Source: JBDSRX01 sp039929105 (GTDB lineage Bacteria > Patescibacteriota > Dojkabacteria > J137). From it: 34,021 nucleotides of DNA. The translations under genes and the position numbers were made by a program. Numbering within the stretch: the stretch's first letter is position 1; the number at the start of each line of letters is the position of its first letter. Below the pieces are notes generated by a model, which saw only the letters and a list, made by a program, of their open reading frames with translations, was not told where the DNA came from and did not search any database. Positions 30,987-34,021 of the stretch are shown piece after piece. Location: contig JBDSRX010000010.1 of the NCBI GenBank assembly GCA_039929105.1, forward strand, positions 1 through 34,021, given 5' to 3'.

Positions 30987-31567
30987 TGAGTTTATTTTTA
31001 GCAATATATCCGCCACAAGAGTACATGAGTTACTTTGCGAAGGTATATAAACATTTTGACAAAGAGAAAAGAAATTTAAAACCTATACCAGTAGATCATA
31101 TTCAGGTAACTATTAAGTTTATTGGTCCAAATGTTGGTAGTAAACATACAGCTGAGATTATTGATCTATTCAAAAAATTTGAAGGCCAATACCCAAAACC
31201 ACCAATTGAAATTGAGTCTGTAAAATTTGGCTTTGCTAGACAAACAGATCCTAGATATCTTATTGCAAACATTAAACAAGACGATGTTATAGAGGAATTA
31301 GCTAAAGATATTTCTTTATTAATTAGATCTTTAAAGTTTAAAGATACAATTAGATGGAAAACTAGATTTACTAACGACTTCCATATTTCTCTTGCAAGAT
31401 TAAAACCTACAGCAACAAGAAGTTCTGGAAAAGAAGTTTCAGATTTAGTTAAAACTATGGATATCCAACCGCCAGCACCATTTATAGCGGAAGAAATGGT
31501 ATTTATTGAAAGTGTAATGACTTCTAAAGGCCCTAGATATCAACCATTAGAGACTATTAAACTTTAA
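30986..31567 (+). CDS. 2'-5' RNA ligase/ThpR-like 2H phosphoesterase, first motif altered
   Basis: 193 residues, with the two-lobed 2H phosphoesterase layout. The second signature is intact: HISLARLKP with His134 and Ser136. The first one, normally HxT before (L/I)KF(I/L)G, reads QVTIKFIG (Gln40-Val41-Thr42); a His (38) stands two residues too early. The protein may therefore have lost or changed activity. Family members act on 2',3'-cyclic phosphate RNA ends. It is translationally coupled (TAATG) to the methyltransferase gene and its stop lies in TTAA shared with the convergent gene. Confidence 0.83.
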   Translation: MSLFLAIYPPQEYMSYFAKVYKHFDKEKRNLKPIPVDHIQVTIKFIGPNVGSKHTAEIIDLFKKFEGQYPKPPIEIESVKFGFARQTDPRYLIANIKQDDVIEELAKDISLLIRSLKFKDTIRWKTRFTNDFHISLARLKPTATRSSGKEVSDLVKTMDIQPPAPFIAEEMVFIESVMTSKGPRYQPLETIKL

Positions 31568-32121
31568 GCCTCTAAAATTAATCTACCTTGACCGTCTTTT
31601 TTTGACATCTCAAGTTCTCTAAGTGTTCCGTCTGTAATTTTTACAAATCTTAATTGTCCAGTAGGATCAGTAACAAAATGGACAGTTTCTTCTCTATCAC
31701 CTTCTGCTTGGAATTTATAAATAGGCCTTCCTAAGTTATCTTGACCCACAATAGTCGGTCTTCTCCACTGAAAATTGAAATATACAATTTCGGCATAAAT
31801 GTGGCCATTTTCATCTTCATTCCATAGAGGTGTATAAAACTTTTTATGGCTAAGTATCTCTTCAACCCTTTCATCATCAATGACAACAATCTCTTTTTCA
31901 CCAACAACTATGAAATTTATAGCAATCTCATCAATATATGCTGTATAAATAGCTCGATTATGACTATCTCTAAACTCTACCTTAGGCGTAACCATTACGT
32001 TGTTTAGCTTAATTCTGTTAGGAATATTTGCAGACCAGTTGTCTTGTTCGCTTGTATCATCCATGTCATCCCAATCTTTTTCTCCCCATTGATTCCCAAC
32101 ACCTATTCTATTTTTGTTCAT
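31564..32121 (-). CDS. Soluble beta-rich protein, unknown
   Basis: 185 residues, acidic, no membrane helix. It opens with a disordered Asp/Trp/Asn-rich tract (VGNQWGEKDWDDMDD) and continues with alternating strands (RAIYTAYIDEIAINFIVVGEKEIVVID, HIYAEIVYFNFQW, TVHFVTDPTGQLRFVKITDG). No family recognised. It lies downstream of proS on the same strand but is separated from it by a terminator. The stop codon overlaps the convergent gene's stop in TTAA. Confidence 0.7.
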   Translation of the reverse strand: MNKNRIGVGNQWGEKDWDDMDDTSEQDNWSANIPNRIKLNNVMVTPKVEFRDSHNRAIYTAYIDEIAINFIVVGEKEIVVIDDERVEEILSHKKFYTPLWNEDENGHIYAEIVYFNFQWRRPTIVGQDNLGRPIYKFQAEGDREETVHFVTDPTGQLRFVKITDGTLRELEMSKKDGQGRLILEA

Positions 32122-32132
32122 AATATGAAATT

Positions 32133-32159
32133 AAAAGAAAAAAGGCCGCGATCGGCCTT
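32133..32159 (-). terminator. Intrinsic terminator downstream of proS
   Basis: AAGGCCG (32142-32148), CGAT, CGGCCTT (32153-32159). On the minus strand a TTTTTTCTTTT run follows the hairpin. It stands 167 nt after the proS stop and only about 11 nt before the ATG of the next leftward gene, so it could also act as an attenuator in that gene's leader. Confidence 0.75.
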
Positions 32160-32326
32160 GTATTAAAATTGAATTAAAAGATGATTAGTTCTCATATCCA
32201 TAAATGATTATAGTGAATTACTACTTGCATTCTAGCAGTTTGTTTCTACAAAATGGAAGCATTTTTTTACTATAAGCACTAAGGTCGTGAAACCCTTGTG
32301 CTCTTGTTTATATTACATAGTTAACC
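32160..32326. other. Gene-free stretch after proS with one hairpin
   Basis: 167 nt without a reading frame. On the minus strand AGCAC-AAGG pairs with CCTT-A-GTGCT around GTTTCACGA (about 32275-32303), not followed by T residues. A TATAAT-like word nearer the downstream gene could be its promoter. Otherwise nothing stands out. Confidence 0.35.
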
Positions 32327-33574
32327 TTACTTAAGTTTTGAGATTAAATCTTCCACTGGCATTAAACTAGATTCTTGTGAATCTCTTCTCTTAACTTCAA
32401 TTTGATCTCCAGTTTTCTTAGAAACTACAACTCTCCAAGGATTTCCAATTAAATCTGCATCTGAAAATTTTGCTCCTGCTTGAACTTCAACTCTATCGTC
32501 AAAAAGAACTTCTACACCTGCATCAGTTAGTTGTTTATAAACTTCGTTTGCTCTTTTTTTTATAACTTCATCTTCCTGGTTTAATCCAACTAAATGCACT
32601 TTAAATGGCGCAATATTTTCTGGCCAAATAATTCCTTTATCATCAGAAAAATGTTCTACAACAACTCCCACAAGTCTTGTAATTCCAATTCCGTAAGACC
32701 CCAAAATAACTGGAGTAGATTCCCCTGCTTCGTTAATATAATTTAAATCCAATTGTTTAGATTTTGTATCTCCAAAACTGAATATATTTCCAACTTCAGC
32801 TGTTTTTACTTTCTCAAGTTTTGATTTATCTACTCCTAATTGAGCAATAACTTCATCGTTATAAACTTCTTCGTTAATAGCAATTTTCTTTTCTCTATCC
32901 AAATATACAATATCTTCACCAGCATCTGTAATAGTTTGAAATTCATGACTGAATTGTGTGAATGCTCCACCAGATGCAAAAGTTACAAAAGTAATATCTC
33001 CTAACCCAGCTCTCTTAAATACTTTTAAATAAGCTTCAATAGTAGCATCGTAAAACTTCTTATGCTCTTCTTCTGAAGTTGTGTAAGAATACATATCCTT
33101 CATTACAAATTCTCTTCCTCTCATAATTCCACTTTTAGCCCTTAGCTCGTTTCTTAACTTTGTTTGGAATTGATAAACATATACAGGTAAATCTCTATAG
33201 CTCTTAATGTATTTAGTCATCATTTCTGAAATTGGTTCTTCATGAGACCAACCAAATCCAACTTCAGTATCGTTTTTAAGTTTAGATTTAAACCATACAT
33301 CTACTTTATCGTCGTCCCATCTGTCTGTTTTTTCCCAAAGTTCTTTTCTTTGTAAAGCTGTCATAATAATTTCTTCTCCACCAACTGCATTCATTTCTTC
33401 TCTTACTATTTGTTTAATCTTTTCTACTACTTTTAAACCCAAAGGTAAATATGCATAGACTCCAGCCATTTCTTTGTGAATAAAGCCTGCTCTAATTAAA
33501 AGCTGAGCATTTCTTGAAACCTCATCTGAAGGAACTTCCTTTAAAGTTTTTGAAAATAATCTTGAATACTTCAT
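32327..33574 (-). CDS. proS: Prolyl-tRNA synthetase, short form without editing insert
   Basis: 415 residues, class II aminoacyl-tRNA synthetase. Motif 1 is around AGVYAYLPLGLKVVEKI (38-54), motif 2 is RNELRAKSGIMRGREFVMKDMYSY (about 141-164) and motif 3 is GSYGIGITRLVGV (about 295-307). The anticodon-binding domain is at the C-terminus. Bacterial-type ProRS usually carries an editing insert of about 180 residues between motifs 2 and 3; here that interval is short and the insert is absent, as in other compact forms. The gene charges tRNA-Pro and is preceded by a T-box leader that should couple its expression to uncharged tRNA-Pro. Confidence 0.95.
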   Translation of the reverse strand: MKYSRLFSKTLKEVPSDEVSRNAQLLIRAGFIHKEMAGVYAYLPLGLKVVEKIKQIVREEMNAVGGEEIIMTALQRKELWEKTDRWDDDKVDVWFKSKLKNDTEVGFGWSHEEPISEMMTKYIKSYRDLPVYVYQFQTKLRNELRAKSGIMRGREFVMKDMYSYTTSEEEHKKFYDATIEAYLKVFKRAGLGDITFVTFASGGAFTQFSHEFQTITDAGEDIVYLDREKKIAINEEVYNDEVIAQLGVDKSKLEKVKTAEVGNIFSFGDTKSKQLDLNYINEAGESTPVILGSYGIGITRLVGVVVEHFSDDKGIIWPENIAPFKVHLVGLNQEDEVIKKRANEVYKQLTDAGVEVLFDDRVEVQAGAKFSDADLIGNPWRVVVSKKTGDQIEVKRRDSQESSLMPVEDLISKLK

Positions 33575-33591
33575 AATAAAAATATAAAAAA

Positions 33592-33800
33592 CAAATAAAA
33601 AACCGTCCTCACAGTAAAACTACAAATAGTAATTTCTCTGCAAGGACGGATTTCCGTGTTACCACCTTACTTTTCTTAATTCTCACAAATTAAGACTTAA
33701 TGACTGCATTACAGTCTGCAAAACTTTTCTTGCCTGAGTTTGCTTCTCAGAGATGTTTTCATCTTTACTCCTTAGGCTGGGAACCTATATCGTTGTAAAC
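33592..33800 (-). promoter_or_regulatory. T-box riboswitch of proS with a very short Stem I
   Basis: Read on the minus strand. The T-box AAGGTGGTAACACGG (33668-33654) contains UGGU, complementary to an ACCA tRNA end. The antiterminator pairs AAGG (33668-33665) with CCTT (33645-33642). The competing terminator pairs CCGTCCTTGCAG (33649-33638) with CTGTGAGGACGG (33614-33603), then TTTTTTATTTG. Upstream are hairpins at 33675-33694, 33702-33716, 33734-33750 and 33752-33763. The first element, 33799-33764, pairs TTTAC/GTAAA and TAGG/CCTA and shows TTCCCAG in the loop, with proline codons CCC or CCA. The promoter lies directly before it, so a normal ~100-nt Stem I does not fit. Confidence 0.88.
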
Positions 33801-33806
33801 GTAAGT

Positions 33807-33835
33807 ATTATATTCAATATTAAAAAATTTCGCAA
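33807..33835 (-). promoter_or_regulatory. Promoter of the proS T-box transcript
   Basis: Minus strand: TTGCGA (33835-33830), 17 nt, TATAAT (33812-33807). The RNA would start near 33800, right at the base of the first T-box hairpin. Confidence 0.7.
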
Positions 33836-33870
33836 TATATTTTCATTCTATGTATAATAGATATATCCTT

Positions 33871-34021
33871 ATGGACACTTTACCCGACGAACAACCTTTA
33901 GACTATTATCGAAGAGTTTTAGACCATCACGCATCACAAGAACAATGGATGAACTCCTATGCATTATCTATGGCGGTTATTCCAGATACATTACTTCCAG
34001 AACCTACAATTCTAATAGCAA
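33871..34021 (+). CDS. N-terminal part of an unknown protein (runs off the window)
   Basis: 50 residues visible from ATG 33871 to the right edge, no stop. The sequence begins MDTLPDEQPLDYYRRVLDHH and continues with MNSYALSMAVIPDTLLPEP, hydrophilic with no signal peptide so far. TATAAT with a TG extension lies at 33853-33858, 12 nt before the ATG. It is divergent from the proS leader. Family not recognisable from this much. Confidence 0.6.
   Translation, partial: MDTLPDEQPLDYYRRVLDHHASQEQWMNSYALSMAVIPDTLLPEPTILIA

Noticed and set aside
33675..33763. Canonical long T-box Stem I within these hairpins
   Set aside because: They form separate short stems and no proline codon sits in a 3'-side internal loop as the canonical form requires; the 33764-33799 hairpin is the better candidate.
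1..34021. CRISPR array, Cas genes, toxin-antitoxin pair or prophage module
   Set aside because: No regularly spaced repeats of 23-40 nt and no matching proteins. The XRE genes lack a toxin partner and carry GAF sensors, so they are regulators rather than antitoxins.

Overview
The window is AT-rich, densely packed, uses TGA as a stop, and carries short single-domain versions of several housekeeping genes. It also has a 415-residue prolyl-tRNA synthetase without the editing insert, unencoded tRNA CCA ends, few Shine-Dalgarno sequences and many small hypothetical membrane proteins. Together these suggest a Candidate Phyla Radiation (Patescibacteria) bacterium, possibly of the Dojkabacteria/WS6 or Microgenomates kind. 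This placement is an inference from style; there is no rRNA or ribosomal protein here to test it. No CRISPR array, prophage or complete insertion sequence was seen.

Layout. 1-1.7 kb: end of a membrane protein gene, two tandem related small secreted or anchored proteins, and a membrane protein of unknown role. 1.7-2.0 kb: two strong tandem hairpins with no gene. 2.0-3.8 kb: an OmpR-type response regulator and a HAMP histidine kinase. 3.8-4.1 kb: repeat debris ending in a perfect terminator with no gene to terminate. 4.1-5.5 kb: two paralogous unknown proteins flanking a VOC-fold protein. 5.7-9.1 kb: ssb, a methyltransferase, tRNA-Cys, a TrmH-like RNA methylase and a nucleotidyltransferase-like protein. 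9.2-11.4 kb: three consecutive Nudix hydrolases and a helical unknown protein. 11.5-12 kb: a GC-rich small hydrophilic protein inside structured DNA.

12-21.1 kb is the most unusual block. A polyprenyl diphosphate synthase is followed, on the same strand, by three tandem regulators. Their XRE-type DNA-binding domains are almost identical and their GAF sensor domains have diverged. Next come a UbiA-superfamily enzyme whose first metal motif resembles that of UbiA-type terpene cyclases, and a double-GAF histidine kinase. A second large GAF histidine kinase is divergent from the synthase. I read this as an isoprenoid/terpenoid pathway under several parallel small-molecule or redox sensors; the product is unknown.

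21.1-34 kb: a strongly divergent phosphoglycerate kinase homologue; tRNA-Gln with a nearby 20-bp partial copy; a C39-like peptidase; dCTP deaminase and a tandem-domain ThyX, which together provide dUMP and dTMP; a PAP2 phosphatase; tRNA-Gly(CCC); a MITE-like repeat; a threonine-synthase-like PLP enzyme; a FAM173/ATPSCKMT-like methyltransferase overlapping a 2'-5' RNA ligase-like protein; and proS preceded by a T-box riboswitch whose Stem I seems extremely short.

Three genes have a perfect TATAAT exactly 6 nt before the ATG and several more have near matches at 6-7 nt, which implies leaderless transcripts. Two convergent gene pairs share their stop codons within a 4-bp TTAA.
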